Positions 50,146 through 59,117 of a stretch of DNA of 64,000 nt are shown here, one piece after another (the stretch's first letter is position 1; each line of letters opens with the position of its first letter). The notes beneath the pieces were generated by a model, which saw nothing but the letters and a program-made list of their open reading frames with translations, searched no databases and had not been told where the DNA came from. The DNA comes from Paenibacillus contaminans. GTDB taxonomy: Bacteria; Bacillota; Bacilli; Paenibacillales; NBRC-103111. A program made the position numbers and the translations under genes. The stretch spans positions 682,001 to 746,000 of the forward strand of contig NZ_QMFB01000001.1 of NCBI RefSeq assembly GCF_003285015.1. Direction: 5' to 3'.

Positions 50146-51471
50146 ATGCGAAAAAAAATAGCACTGCTGGTCATGAGCTGCTTGTGTGCCGTCATGCCTT
50201 TATCTGCCGCAAGCGTTGCCGGTGCGGAGCCCGTGCCGGAATACGTAACCACTGTGGAGGATTTGCCGCTTTATAGCTCGCCGAACCTAAGAGCAGCCGC
50301 GGAAGGTGCCATCGGCCCGCAATCGATGCAGGTGCTCGAAACGAAAGAAGCCGGCGGACGCAAGTGGTTTTCCGTGAATACGTGGCTCGGACCGAAGTGG
50401 ATAACGCCGAGCTTCGACTATCGAGGCTCGATCAAGAAGACGGAGCCTTTTTACTTGCAGCTATACGAGGATACCGTAATTTACGATTACCCGTCCGAGC
50501 CTTCTAAGACGCGTTATCACATATCGCCGCAAATGGTTCAAGCGGATGCCGTCGCATACGTATACAACCCTGGCGAACAGATGTATTGGCAGTATCGCGC
50601 CGTTCGCATCGATACATGGCTCGGCAAAAAATGGATTATTCCGGAACGATTCCTGCCGAATGTGCAAAAGACAGACGAGACGGTTTCCCTTGACACTTAC
50701 ACGCTATTGTTCGACAAGCCGGCGGACGCGCTTGATTCAGGACCGGGGGCTATGTTCAATCATACGTATTCCTATTTGCCGATCCGCGGGATGATCGAGC
50801 CGCAAACCGTTCAAGCCTTTGAAAAAGTAACATTCAGCAATTTCAACATTTCTTGGTATCATGTGCGAACGGCATCCGGCGATTCCGCTTGGGTGAATAC
50901 GCGGATGAAGATGCCCGGCGAAATCGTACAGGAGGATCGAACCTACGAGCTGACGAGGACAACGGCGATCCAGCGGTATCCGTTCGACTTCGCGCCGGCG
51001 ATCGGAGCTGTCGCTCCGCAGCAGGTTCAAAGCTTCGAGCGGGCAGGCGACTGGATCCATGTGCATACGTGGGCGGGCGACGGCTGGCTTCGTATCAAAG
51101 ACGAGAGAACCCTAGACATGACGGACAGCGGGCAGCAGGTGCAAGTCGGCGTCACGCCGAACCCGTTTCCAAACTATGAAGCCGGCGGACCGATGCATGT
51201 AGGTCTTGAAGGAACGATTGCCGCAACAGATACGACTTACACAAGAAGCGACATCGAGCTTCGTCTGGAAATATACAATGACAAAGGCGAGAACCAGGAA
51301 ATATCCAAGACGATGTATAACATCGGAGCTGGAGAGTCGCGCAATTTCTTTATCATGGTCAGCGCCGATTTCAACTTCGGCGGAGCGAAGGTGCGGCTGA
51401 AATCGGCTTCGTTAAAGCCTGCTGAAGACCGGACGCAGGATTTGTATGATATGATTTCGCGCTTGGAATAG
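50146..51471 (+). CDS. Secreted protein with four SH3-like repeats
   Basis: A 441-residue exported protein with a signal peptide (IALLVMSCLCAVMPLSAASVAGA). Four related modules of 60-75 residues follow, each with a strand like LPLYSSP, TVIYDYP, TLLFDKP or TAIQRYP, an xPQxVQxxE turn and a closing VxTWLGxKWI or VHTWAGDGWL; these look like bacterial SH3 (GW-type) cell-wall modules. The last 110 residues form another domain (EGTIAATDTTYTRSDIEL, FFIMVSADFNFGG). It likely binds the cell wall. AGAGGAG precedes the ATG by 7 bases. Confidence 0.78.
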   Translation: MRKKIALLVMSCLCAVMPLSAASVAGAEPVPEYVTTVEDLPLYSSPNLRAAAEGAIGPQSMQVLETKEAGGRKWFSVNTWLGPKWITPSFDYRGSIKKTEPFYLQLYEDTVIYDYPSEPSKTRYHISPQMVQADAVAYVYNPGEQMYWQYRAVRIDTWLGKKWIIPERFLPNVQKTDETVSLDTYTLLFDKPADALDSGPGAMFNHTYSYLPIRGMIEPQTVQAFEKVTFSNFNISWYHVRTASGDSAWVNTRMKMPGEIVQEDRTYELTRTTAIQRYPFDFAPAIGAVAPQQVQSFERAGDWIHVHTWAGDGWLRIKDERTLDMTDSGQQVQVGVTPNPFPNYEAGGPMHVGLEGTIAATDTTYTRSDIELRLEIYNDKGENQEISKTMYNIGAGESRNFFIMVSADFNFGGAKVRLKSASLKPAEDRTQDLYDMISRLE

Positions 51472-51519
51472 TAAGTAACGCTCCAATGAAGAAGCTTCTA
51501 TCACTAAGAGAAACTCCCA

Positions 51520-51567
51520 TAAAAAATCTCCATCCCGCTATATTCGGTGGGAATGGAGTTTTTTTAT
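51520..51567. terminator. Bidirectional terminator between convergent genes
   Basis: CTCCATCCC (51528-51536) and GGGAATGGAG (51549-51558) form the stem with one bulge; T7 follows on the plus strand and A6 precedes it, giving T6 on the minus strand. It serves both the SH3 protein gene and the GntR gene. Confidence 0.82.
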
Positions 51568-51584
51568 GCAGACGGTTGTGATTA

Positions 51585-52697
51585 CTAACCTTGCGAAAGT
51601 TCGATCAAACGCGGAGTAATCATATATTTCCTGGCTTCAGTCTTGTTCGCGATGGAATCCACTATCATCCGAGCAGCGATCGTCCCCATCTCAAAAGGGG
51701 ATTGATCGATGTAAGCAACCGGAAACAGGCAATCGGGATGAAAAAGAGGCTGATCGCAGCAAATGATTTTCATATGCGGCAAATTCAGTTTAACGCATGC
51801 CATCCCTACATATTGAGCAAGCAAGGCATCGACGGTCGCGATCGCATCCAATTGCCTGTTGTTTTGCAAGAAGGATAAAATCTCCTGCGGCACTTCATCC
51901 CGATTCAATTCTTCCAGTATGGCGGGAGAAATCGAGAGGATGCTCGCCTCGGGTAAAGGATCTCTTCCCATACGGACCAGCGCCGATTGGAAGCTGCTGA
52001 TGCGGTCACTTACTCCGATTGTATAAAGGGGAGGATAAGAGACAAGTCCGATGCGCTTAGCATCCCGCTTGCACAAGTATTCGACCATCAGCGTACCGAT
52101 TTCCTGAGTATTGCAATAAACGCCATTCGTGCGAATATCCTGCATCGTTCTTTCCACCAGCACGACATGGTGCTTATTTAATACCAATCTTGCGATGTCA
52201 TCGTTGAAATGCTGCTCTCCTTGACATGCGACAATAATGATACCGTCGACAGGCAAGTCCAGAAACGCCTGTATCGCTTGCGATTCCTCTTCCCGCCCTT
52301 TGATGCGCTTGAAAATAAAATGATAGGACAGCTGGCTGAGCGCGGCCTCCACCCCCGAAATCAACAGAGAGGAGTAGCGGAATTCCATCCATGGCATGAT
52401 GAAGCCGATCATTTTTTTTGAAGCGGGCATTGCCGAAAACTGCTGCGGAGCCGTTTCTTTGACTTGGTCGACAGCTGTTCTCGACGCGACGAATGTTCCT
52501 TTACCCCGGTGCCGGTATAAATACCCTTCGTTAACCAATCCCATCACAGCGCTTTTCGCCGTAATGCGGCTTACCTGGAATTGTTCGGCAATCTCCCGTT
52601 CGGGAGGAATTTGATGATGGACCGGCCAGTGTCCGTTCTCAATCCGTTCTAATATATAATCGTGAATTTGCGAGTATAAAGGCTTCTTTGCGTTCAT
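51585..52697 (-). CDS. GntR-type regulator with LacI-like sugar-binding domain (AraR-like)
   Basis: A 370-residue regulator joining an N-terminal GntR winged helix (MNAKKPLYSQIHDYILERIE, PPEREIAEQFQVSRITAKSA) to a C-terminal periplasmic-binding-like sensor (KKMIGFIMPWMEFRYSSLL, VDGIIIVACQGEQHF, KIICCDQPLFHPD). This is the AraR architecture, whose members respond to sugars. The ATG at 52697 follows GGGGTGG by about 9 bases; a GTG four codons earlier is within that site. It is divergent from the cyclase-dehydrogenase operon, its likely target. Confidence 0.93.
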   Translation of the reverse strand: MNAKKPLYSQIHDYILERIENGHWPVHHQIPPEREIAEQFQVSRITAKSAVMGLVNEGYLYRHRGKGTFVASRTAVDQVKETAPQQFSAMPASKKMIGFIMPWMEFRYSSLLISGVEAALSQLSYHFIFKRIKGREEESQAIQAFLDLPVDGIIIVACQGEQHFNDDIARLVLNKHHVVLVERTMQDIRTNGVYCNTQEIGTLMVEYLCKRDAKRIGLVSYPPLYTIGVSDRISSFQSALVRMGRDPLPEASILSISPAILEELNRDEVPQEILSFLQNNRQLDAIATVDALLAQYVGMACVKLNLPHMKIICCDQPLFHPDCLFPVAYIDQSPFEMGTIAARMIVDSIANKTEARKYMITPRLIELSQG

Positions 52698-52755
52698 CGT
52701 CAAGGCCACCCCGAATCGAATAATAACGAAATAAAGTATATATCATTATCTTCGT

Positions 52756-52890
52756 CATATCAATAAATTGTAATGCTCCATAATAACGGTCGGAATCAAG
52801 AAAAGACAAACGTTTGGGGATAAATGCAGAACAAAAACAAACCTTCGCAAAACAATAAGATATATCAATATATGTATTGACATATCAATG
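52756..52890. promoter_or_regulatory. Candidate operators (ATATCAAT repeats) and promoter in the GntR-cyclase intergenic region
   Basis: ATATCAAT occurs at 52757-52764, 52862-52869 and 52882-52889. The second forms the inverted repeat TCAATA-TATG-TATTGA (52865-52880) that runs into a TTGACA -35 box (52877-52882). This is a strong candidate binding region for the divergent regulator. A cre-like TGTAAACGCTT lies at about 52912. Confidence 0.5.
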
Positions 52891-53002
52891 TGATGATGAT
52901 AATCTTTGCCTGTAAACGCTTCCTGTAAGTATGTTTTCAGGGATAAACAGCAATTTCGCGCATGAAGATTGGATATATCATTTCATGAGGAGGCTTCTTG
53001 CA

Positions 53003-53668
53003 ATGAAAGGGACATTGATCGATTTATCGATGGATATCTACCACGCCGCTCCGACATTTGCTTTCGACCCGAAATGCGCCGTAATCGTTCATAATACTGT
53101 CGATAGCATTGGATATAACATCACTCATCTATCGATGAGCACGCATCAAGGGACGCATTTGGACGCGCCGTTTCATTTTTTGGATGACGGCAAAACCGTA
53201 GAACAGCTCGATCTGAACAAATGCATCGGAGAGGCCCTGCTAGTCGACTTATCCCATAAGCAGCCCAAGGAGCCGATAACGCCTGAAGATTTTGCGGGTT
53301 ATGCGGATCGGATCGGCGAAGGGACGCGTCTTATTTATCGGACCGACTGGCATAAGCAATATCCGCAGAAGCTTTATTTTTTCGATTTTCCTTACATGAC
53401 GATCGAATTAGCCGAATGGCTGGCCGAACGTAAAATCGCTTTGATCGGCATGGATGTGCCGACGCCGAATCCTACGGATTACGATCCGGTTCACAAAATA
53501 TTGCTGTCCGCCGAAATCGTCATTGTCGAAGGTTTGGCGAATTTGGGCGATATCGGGACGGACACTTTTTTCTTTATGGCGGCCCCTTTGCGTATCCGAG
53601 GCAGAGACGGCTCGCCGGTTCGGGCGCTTGCGATGGTAAATAGCGAGACGGCGGGGGGAGACCGATGA
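53003..53668 (+). CDS. Cyclase-family metal-dependent hydrolase (kynurenine-formamidase-like)
   Basis: A 221-residue member of the 'cyclase' family. The metal motif HxGTHxDxPxHF is present as STHQGTHLDAPFHF, and the C-terminal DVPTPNPTDYDPVHK region and LLSAEIVIVEGLANL fit. Family members hydrolyse amides or lactones, e.g. formylkynurenine, isatin or hydroxy-acid lactones. The ATG at 53003 follows GAGGAGG by 10 bases. It starts an operon with a 2-hydroxyacid dehydrogenase (4-base overlap), a zinc dehydrogenase and an SDR, suggesting sugar-acid or polyol catabolism with a lactonase or dehydratase-like role here. Substrate unknown. Confidence 0.9.
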   Translation: MKGTLIDLSMDIYHAAPTFAFDPKCAVIVHNTVDSIGYNITHLSMSTHQGTHLDAPFHFLDDGKTVEQLDLNKCIGEALLVDLSHKQPKEPITPEDFAGYADRIGEGTRLIYRTDWHKQYPQKLYFFDFPYMTIELAEWLAERKIALIGMDVPTPNPTDYDPVHKILLSAEIVIVEGLANLGDIGTDTFFFMAAPLRIRGRDGSPVRALAMVNSETAGGDR

Positions 53669-54636
53669 ACGCTTACCAGGTAGCCGTTACGGATTATGGA
53701 TTCCCCGACTTAAAGCAAGAAAAGGCGATACTGGAGCCGCTCGGCTTTCATTTTGTAACCGGATCGTGTAAAACGTCGGCGGAGGTCGCGGCACTTTGCC
53801 AAGACGCCGATGCCGTGCTGACGCAATGGGCCCCGGTGACCGCCGACGCGATCGAGGCGTTCCGTAAATGCCGGATCATCGTCCGGTACGGGATCGGTGT
53901 AGACAACGTCGACCTTGAGGCGGCCAAACGCAAAAACATTCCCGTCGTCAACGTTCCCGACTACGCCGTGAACGAGGTTGCCGATCACACGCTGTCGCTG
54001 ATGCTCGGCATCGTACGCAAAATTCCGCAAATCGTACAGCGCGTACGCGCCGGCGAATGGGAAATCGCTCCTTGCCGGCCGATCATCGGGCTGCAAAATA
54101 GAGTAATCGGCGTCGCGGGGTTCGGCAATATCGCCAAAGCGGTCGTGCAAAGGGCGCAAGCCTTCGGTCTTACCGCTATCGGCTACGACCCGTTCGTCAG
54201 CGAAGAAGTTTTTGCCAGGCACGGTGTAGAGAAGGTCGATTGGCAGACGCTGCTTTCACGAAGCGACATCGTCTCCGTACACTTGCCGCTTACAAAGGAA
54301 ACGAGGCATATTTTCAATGAACAAGCGTTTCGTGCGATGAAGCGGACGAGTTTTCTCGTGAACACCTCAAGGGGCGGTACGATTCATACTTCCGCATTGA
54401 TCGAAGCGCTTCAAAGCGGCGAAATCGCAGGAGCGGCGCTTGACGTTCTGGAGGAAGAACCGGTCGCTCCGGACAGTCCTTTGCTTCAAATGGACTCCTG
54501 CATCGTAACAAGCCACTGCGCTTGGTATTCGGAGAATGCTCTAATGCGACTGCAAGAATATGCCGCGCTGGAAATAAAGCGGTTGTTCAGCGGCGAGACG
54601 CTGCGGCACATTGTTAACGGTGTCGGCAAATCATAA
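53665..54636 (+). CDS. D-2-hydroxyacid dehydrogenase (C-terminal-binding-protein type)
   Basis: A 323-residue NAD(P)-dependent D-isomer 2-hydroxyacid dehydrogenase. The dinucleotide fold is VIGVAGFGNIAKAVVQRA; the catalytic Arg is in LVNTSRGGTIHT, the Glu in LDVLEEEPVAPDSPL, and the catalytic His in TSHCAWYSENA, a variant (CAWYSE) typical of the CtBP-like bacterial subgroup. It likely interconverts a 2-keto acid and D-2-hydroxy acid. Its ATG overlaps the cyclase stop, so translation is coupled. Confidence 0.93.
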   Translation: MNAYQVAVTDYGFPDLKQEKAILEPLGFHFVTGSCKTSAEVAALCQDADAVLTQWAPVTADAIEAFRKCRIIVRYGIGVDNVDLEAAKRKNIPVVNVPDYAVNEVADHTLSLMLGIVRKIPQIVQRVRAGEWEIAPCRPIIGLQNRVIGVAGFGNIAKAVVQRAQAFGLTAIGYDPFVSEEVFARHGVEKVDWQTLLSRSDIVSVHLPLTKETRHIFNEQAFRAMKRTSFLVNTSRGGTIHTSALIEALQSGEIAGAALDVLEEEPVAPDSPLLQMDSCIVTSHCAWYSENALMRLQEYAALEIKRLFSGETLRHIVNGVGKS

Positions 54637-54684
54637 ACCGCCGTTCCGAGGATAGATTCAAGCATGATAGAGAGGGGCGCGGCA

Positions 54685-55713
54685 ATGAAAGCATTGGTGT
54701 ATTACGGTCCGAAGCAAATAACGCTTGAACAATATGACATGCCGGAGTTAAAGCAGGGCGAGGCGCTTATCCGCATCGAAGCTGTGGGTATATGCGGCAG
54801 CGAGCTGGAAGGGTACCTGGGACATAGCAGCGTGAGAACGCCTCCGCTTGTCATGGGGCATGAATTTTGCGGGGGGATCGAGCGTATTGCCCCTGATGTA
54901 ACCGGCGTTCAGACAGGTGACAAAGGTATTGTCAATCCGCTCATTTCCTGCGGCGCATGCGATCGATGTGCGGCCGGCAGACCGAACATATGCCGGAATC
55001 GACAAATTATCGGCATTCATCGGCCGGGTGCGTTTGCCGAGTATGCAGCCGTTCCCGCTGCTAATATTTACCGAGTCCCGAATGAATTGGATTCGGATCT
55101 GGCTTCATTGGCGGAGCCGCTCGCAGTTTGTATTCACGCGGTCAAGCTCGGTTTGCGGCCATTTGAAGACGCGGTTATATACGGCGCGGGTCCGATCGGC
55201 CTATTGACGCTCCAGGCAGCTCGGCAAATGGGCGCGGGACGCATCTTGGTCGTTGACCGTCAGCAAGAGAGGCTTGCTTTCGCCAGACAACTTGGTGCGG
55301 AGACTGCTTTGCCCGAGCAGGCGGAAGAAGCTTTCGATTCTCTCCTCTCCGCCCGCGGCGTCGATACGATTATCGATTGCGTAGGCGTTCAAGCGACGCG
55401 CGAACAAGCGATTCAGCTCGTGAACCCCGGCGGAAGTATAGTGATTGTAGGGCTCGGACAAGATCAATCGACTTTGTCGATGAATCACGTCGTTCGACGG
55501 GAAATCTCTCTTATCGGGTCGTACACTTACACGAATGCCGATTTTGAACAAGCGGTTTATTTGCTGACGAACGGCTGCATTTCAAAAGAAAGTTGGTCGA
55601 CAACATGCAGCTTGGATGAAGCGCCGGACGCATTCGCGGCTTTAACCGACGGCACCGCCAAGTTCAGCAAAATTATCATCAATCCGAATGGAGGGAGACC
55701 CACCCATGGCTAG
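54685..55713 (+). CDS. Zinc-dependent medium-chain dehydrogenase (threonine/sorbitol-type)
   Basis: A 342-residue MDR dehydrogenase. Catalytic zinc ligands are in GICGSELEGYLG and MGHEFCGGIE; the structural zinc site is CGACDRCAAGRPNIC. The Rossmann motif is VIYGAGPIGLLTLQ. The ATG at 54685 follows GAGAGGGG by 7 bases. Such enzymes oxidise polyol or sugar-acid hydroxyls to ketones with NAD. It is third in the GntR-linked catabolic operon and its stop overlaps the SDR start by 8 bases. Confidence 0.93.
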   Translation: MKALVYYGPKQITLEQYDMPELKQGEALIRIEAVGICGSELEGYLGHSSVRTPPLVMGHEFCGGIERIAPDVTGVQTGDKGIVNPLISCGACDRCAAGRPNICRNRQIIGIHRPGAFAEYAAVPAANIYRVPNELDSDLASLAEPLAVCIHAVKLGLRPFEDAVIYGAGPIGLLTLQAARQMGAGRILVVDRQQERLAFARQLGAETALPEQAEEAFDSLLSARGVDTIIDCVGVQATREQAIQLVNPGGSIVIVGLGQDQSTLSMNHVVRREISLIGSYTYTNADFEQAVYLLTNGCISKESWSTTCSLDEAPDAFAALTDGTAKFSKIIINPNGGRPTHG

Positions 55714-56461
55714 CTTAGCTGGGAAAACAGCCGTCGTAACGGGTAGCACACGAGGGATCGGCAGAGGAATTGCCGTTCGATACGGAAGAGAAGGCGCGAA
55801 TGTCGTCGTTTCCGGAACAAATCCGGACTTATGCGAAGAAGTCGCAGCGTTGATTCGTCAGGAAGGCGGCTCGGCGGTCGGGATTCCGTGCGATATTTCC
55901 AAGCTTGAGGAAATCAATCATTTATACGATAAAACGCTCGAAACGTTCGGCGAAATCAATATTGTCGTAAACAATGCGGGAATCGCCGTGTTTAAGCCTT
56001 TTGTCGAAGTTGATCCCGAAACGGTCAAACGCATTTGGGACGTCAATTTATTCGGTACCTTCTTCAGCGGCCAGCGGGCGGCGAAGGAAATGATTCGGCA
56101 AGGTAAAGGAGGCAAAATCATCAACATGTCTTCCATCTCCGAAGAAGTCGGGACCGCGGATTTGACGCAATACGCCGTCACCAAAGGCGGGATCAAAATT
56201 ATGACCAAATGTATGGCCTTGGAATTGGCGGCGCACAAAATAAACGTAAACGCCATTGGCGCCGGCGTGATCGATACCGATATAAGCGCGGAGGAGTTCG
56301 CTAAGCCGGGGATGAGGGAGGCCACGATCCAACGTATTCCATGGGGAAGGATGGGAGCGCCCGAAGATATTGCCGGCACCGCCGTTTTTCTTGCGGGTAA
56401 CGATTCCGACTATTTGACGGGTACGACGATATTTGTCGATGGCGGACTGATCGCGATGTAG
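55706..56461 (+). CDS. Short-chain dehydrogenase/reductase
   Basis: A 251-residue SDR of classical type: cofactor motif TGSTRGIG (about 13-20), NNAG near 90, active-site Ser in MSSISEEVG and YxxxK in QYAVTKGG. The D-rich cofactor-selective loop (VVVSGTNPD) is compatible with NAD or NADP. The ATG at 55706 overlaps the previous stop and follows GGAGGGAG by 8 bases. It ends the cyclase-dehydrogenase operon and may catalyse a second oxidation of the same substrate. Confidence 0.94.
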   Translation: MASLAGKTAVVTGSTRGIGRGIAVRYGREGANVVVSGTNPDLCEEVAALIRQEGGSAVGIPCDISKLEEINHLYDKTLETFGEINIVVNNAGIAVFKPFVEVDPETVKRIWDVNLFGTFFSGQRAAKEMIRQGKGGKIINMSSISEEVGTADLTQYAVTKGGIKIMTKCMALELAAHKINVNAIGAGVIDTDISAEEFAKPGMREATIQRIPWGRMGAPEDIAGTAVFLAGNDSDYLTGTTIFVDGGLIAM

Positions 56462-56505
56462 CTTCCGTGTAAAACCTGAAATTCATGCAAAGCCATATTA
56501 AAGAT

Positions 56506-56560
56506 AACGCTAATCGACCTGGATCATTTTTGGCAGATCCAAGCCGGTTGGCGTTTTTGT
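56506..56560 (+). terminator. Rho-independent terminator of the dehydrogenase operon
   Basis: A 20-base stem (56506-56525 with 56535-56554), largely Watson-Crick plus several G-U pairs, is followed by TTTTTG. Confidence 0.83.
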
Positions 56561-56601
56561 TGAATACATAAAGGAGATCGGTTAGTAAAAGGAGTATCGC
56601 G

Positions 56602-57099
56602 ATGAACGACTATTCGATTACGGCGTTAACCATGACAAGAGTTTTTGAAGTAGCGCCGGAAAGAGTTTTTGATGCGTGGCTGAACCCCGAAATGATGAGA
56701 AAATGGCTGTTCACATTAGAGGGAACAAATAAAGTGGCGCAAAATAATCCTCAAGTAGGCGGCACTTGGGAAATCGTCGATCATCGTGGCGGGAAGGACT
56801 ATCGGGCGATAGGAGAGTACCTTGAAATCGATCCTCCCCATAAACTGGTATTTACGTTCAGAATGCCGCAATTTAGCGATACGGTGGATACCATTACGGT
56901 TGAATTCAAGAAGCTGCAGCAAGGCTGTGAAATGACCTTTACGCATAACATCGTCGTTCCTCACGAACAAAATTGGACGAAAGGCGATATCGAAAAAGCG
57001 CTTGGCGAGTATCGCGACGGATCCGAGCATGGCTGGAATTCGATGTTCTTGGGGATGAAGGAATTGGTCGAGACAGGAAAAATCAGTTATACCGGATAA
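56602..57099 (+). CDS. SRPBCC/AHSA1-domain protein
   Basis: A 165-residue START/AHA1-like protein: FEVAPERVFDAWLNPEMMRKW at the N-terminus, GGTWEIVDHRGG, RAIGEYLEIDPPHKLVFTF, and an amphipathic C-terminal helix EHGWNSMFLGMKELVE. The fold encloses a hydrophobic ligand cavity; biochemical roles vary. AAAAGGAG precedes the ATG. It converges on the EamA gene. Confidence 0.93.
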   Translation: MNDYSITALTMTRVFEVAPERVFDAWLNPEMMRKWLFTLEGTNKVAQNNPQVGGTWEIVDHRGGKDYRAIGEYLEIDPPHKLVFTFRMPQFSDTVDTITVEFKKLQQGCEMTFTHNIVVPHEQNWTKGDIEKALGEYRDGSEHGWNSMFLGMKELVETGKISYTG

Positions 57100-57111
57100 A
57101 CCGCGACATCG

Positions 57112-57987
57112 TCAGAGCGACCGTGAAAACTTCATAAGGTTGCCTGATAAAAATAACCCGATAACGACAACGACAGTCGCCGTTAAATCTATGAGCGTAA
57201 CCGCTTCATTGAGGAAAATAGCCGCCAATAAAAAGCCGAATATGGGTGTCATGAATAACCAATTGTTTGCCCTGACCGGATCTTGCTTCAGCATAAAGAA
57301 CCAAAGCAGCATGGTCCCGATTGAAATGATGAAGACCAGCCATAACAGTGATCCAAGGAAATGAAAGTTGAAGCGGATGAAAAATTCGTCTTTTTCGAGC
57401 AAATAGGTGACGGGCAACGAAACGATGCCGCCAAAACATAGCTGCCATGTATTGATCACAATGCTTGGCAGTTTTAAGTCGGCTTTCTTGTAGTAAACAC
57501 TCCCAAACGCCATCGAGAGCATCCCGACTCCTAAAATGATCAAACCGTTTATACTCGCTTGGCCATTTGCTAAGGAGGGCCATGTTGCTATCCACAATCC
57601 AATTGCCGCGACGATCATTCCTAACCATTCTAGGAACGAAACGCCCCGTTTCAACCAAATATAAGAAAAACACGCGACGAGAAAAGGATTCGCTGCCACG
57701 AACAAATTAAACAAACCCGCCGATACATAGTTTAGTGCCCAGAAGGTTGCACCCAGATAAATCGTCGTATTAAGCAGACCTAACCGAATCAAAGGAAGCC
57801 ATTGTCCAGGTCGCGGCCAAGGATATTTCTTATGAAACGCATAAACATAAAGGAAAAGCAGCAATCCGGCAAGAAGAAATCGAATCGTAGCCAATGCCAG
57901 CGGAGAGGTGGATTCCAAGCCGAACTTCGTGGCAATGGCTGCAGAAGACCATAAAAGCGCAAACAATAAACCTAGTGCTGTTGTCAT
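57112..57987 (-). CDS. DMT-superfamily (EamA) transporter
   Basis: A 291-residue membrane protein with about ten helices in two EamA halves. The first half opens with LGLLFALLWSSAAIATKFGL and ESTSPLALATIRFLLAG; the second has LIILGVGMLSMAFGSVYYKK and FGFLLAAIFLNEAVTLIDL. Family members export amino acids or other metabolites. AAGGAGT lies about 8 bases before the ATG. It lies 150 bases from an AraC gene on the same strand, which may control it. Confidence 0.92.
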   Translation of the reverse strand: MTTALGLLFALLWSSAAIATKFGLESTSPLALATIRFLLAGLLLFLYVYAFHKKYPWPRPGQWLPLIRLGLLNTTIYLGATFWALNYVSAGLFNLFVAANPFLVACFSYIWLKRGVSFLEWLGMIVAAIGLWIATWPSLANGQASINGLIILGVGMLSMAFGSVYYKKADLKLPSIVINTWQLCFGGIVSLPVTYLLEKDEFFIRFNFHFLGSLLWLVFIISIGTMLLWFFMLKQDPVRANNWLFMTPIFGFLLAAIFLNEAVTLIDLTATVVVVIGLFLSGNLMKFSRSL

Positions 57988-58135
57988 GCTAGTTACTCCT
58001 TAAAAATGTGCTGCCCAAAAACCGCGATTCACAAGAAATCACAGTTTGAATGGGAGCTTGGCCTGACCGGTCAAGTTCATCTATCATTGTACATAGCTTT
58101 ACTTGCTCGTTCTTGCCTCGATTTCAGATGTTTTT

Positions 58136-58861
58136 TTACTTCATTTTGCGTATTGAATGTTTTGTGCGGTATTGGCTCGGCGTTGATTCTTCATTTTTTT
58201 TGAACAACCGCGTTAAGGAGGATTGCTGTTCCAAGCCAACTTGAAGAGCGATCTGAAGAACTGAGAGGGTAGTATCACGCAGCAGTTCCTTCGCTTTATT
58301 TAATCGGACTTCTTGTATATAAGCGGACGGCGATTTTCCGGTTTCCTTCAGAAACCAGTCCGTATAATAGGAGCGATTATAATGCTCGATTGCGGCTAAC
58401 TGTTGTACCGTAATGTTTTCGTTGTAGTGATCATGAATATATTGGATAGATCTAGGTTGTCGTTCCTGCAGCAAATGATGCGAAATATAAGGATAAAGCT
58501 CCTTAAGAGCGGCTCGTTGAGCATTTTCTTCCAATTCATTCAAGATAAGATAACGAATACCTTTCCATTTGTTATTCCATGAGTAGGGAATTCCTTTCTT
58601 GTTCATCCTGCCCGCGGGAACCATGAAATGGGGGATATCCAAAACCAAAAATTCGTTGCGAACGGTAGAATGAAAAGTATGATTGCATGCAGGAGGGACA
58701 TATAACACTAGCTGCTCGTCAAGCAGAAAGTTGTCCGCTCCTACTTCAATAGCCAGTACACCGTGCAAAGGTAAAATTAATTGCGCAAACGAATGGGAGT
58801 GCGTCACTTGATCAGCGGTATACGTCCGCCGCTCCGCTGCAAGCTCTTTATAAATGTTCAT
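58136..58861 (-). CDS. AraC-family transcriptional regulator
   Basis: A 241-residue regulator: a short N-terminal cupin (VTHSHSFAQLILPLHGVLAIE; LVLYVPPACNHTFHS) followed by HTH motifs VQQLAAIEHYNRSYYTDWFL and LQIALQVGLEQQSSLTRLFK. The ATG at 58861 follows AAGGTGG by about 8 bases; a GTG four codons earlier lies within this site. It is upstream of the EamA gene on the same strand and probably regulates it. Confidence 0.91.
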   Translation of the reverse strand: MNIYKELAAERRTYTADQVTHSHSFAQLILPLHGVLAIEVGADNFLLDEQLVLYVPPACNHTFHSTVRNEFLVLDIPHFMVPAGRMNKKGIPYSWNNKWKGIRYLILNELEENAQRAALKELYPYISHHLLQERQPRSIQYIHDHYNENITVQQLAAIEHYNRSYYTDWFLKETGKSPSAYIQEVRLNKAKELLRDTTLSVLQIALQVGLEQQSSLTRLFKKNEESTPSQYRTKHSIRKMK

Positions 58862-58966
58862 TTCAGCTTCCACCTTCGTAAAAAAATCAATGGCACAATT
58901 CTACGCCGAATCCGTTTAAGTGGCAATGGTGGAATTCCATATGTATGTATCCTCCAATTCATAGCG

Positions 58967-58998
58967 AAAGACGACCCGAAGCCGGGCCGTCTTTTTTG
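58967..58998. terminator. Terminator, probably bidirectional
   Basis: GACGACCCG and CGGGCCGTC pair around AAGC (one mismatch or wobble), with T6 on the plus side and a shorter T-run on the minus side. It lies 120 bases past the 3' end of the BtrH-like gene and upstream of the AraC gene. Confidence 0.6.
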
Positions 58999-59040
58999 AA
59001 GTCTCAGAAAAGTATTTCCTCCGCTGATTGTTCAACTTCC

Positions 59041-59087
59041 CGGTTAACGCGCCTGTCCTTAAAGGATGGCGAAGCCGTTTATCCTTG
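59041..59087. repeat. Dispersed intergenic repeat, copy 2
   Basis: This 47-bp element matches 4717-4762 at all but three positions (A/T, an extra A, C/T), in the same orientation. It lies 31 bases from the 3' end of the BtrH-like gene, as copy 1 lies 49 bases from the 3' end of a LysR gene. Confidence 0.8.
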
Positions 59088-59117
59088 GGTGGAATCCTTA
59101 TAAGTCTATTCTGATTC

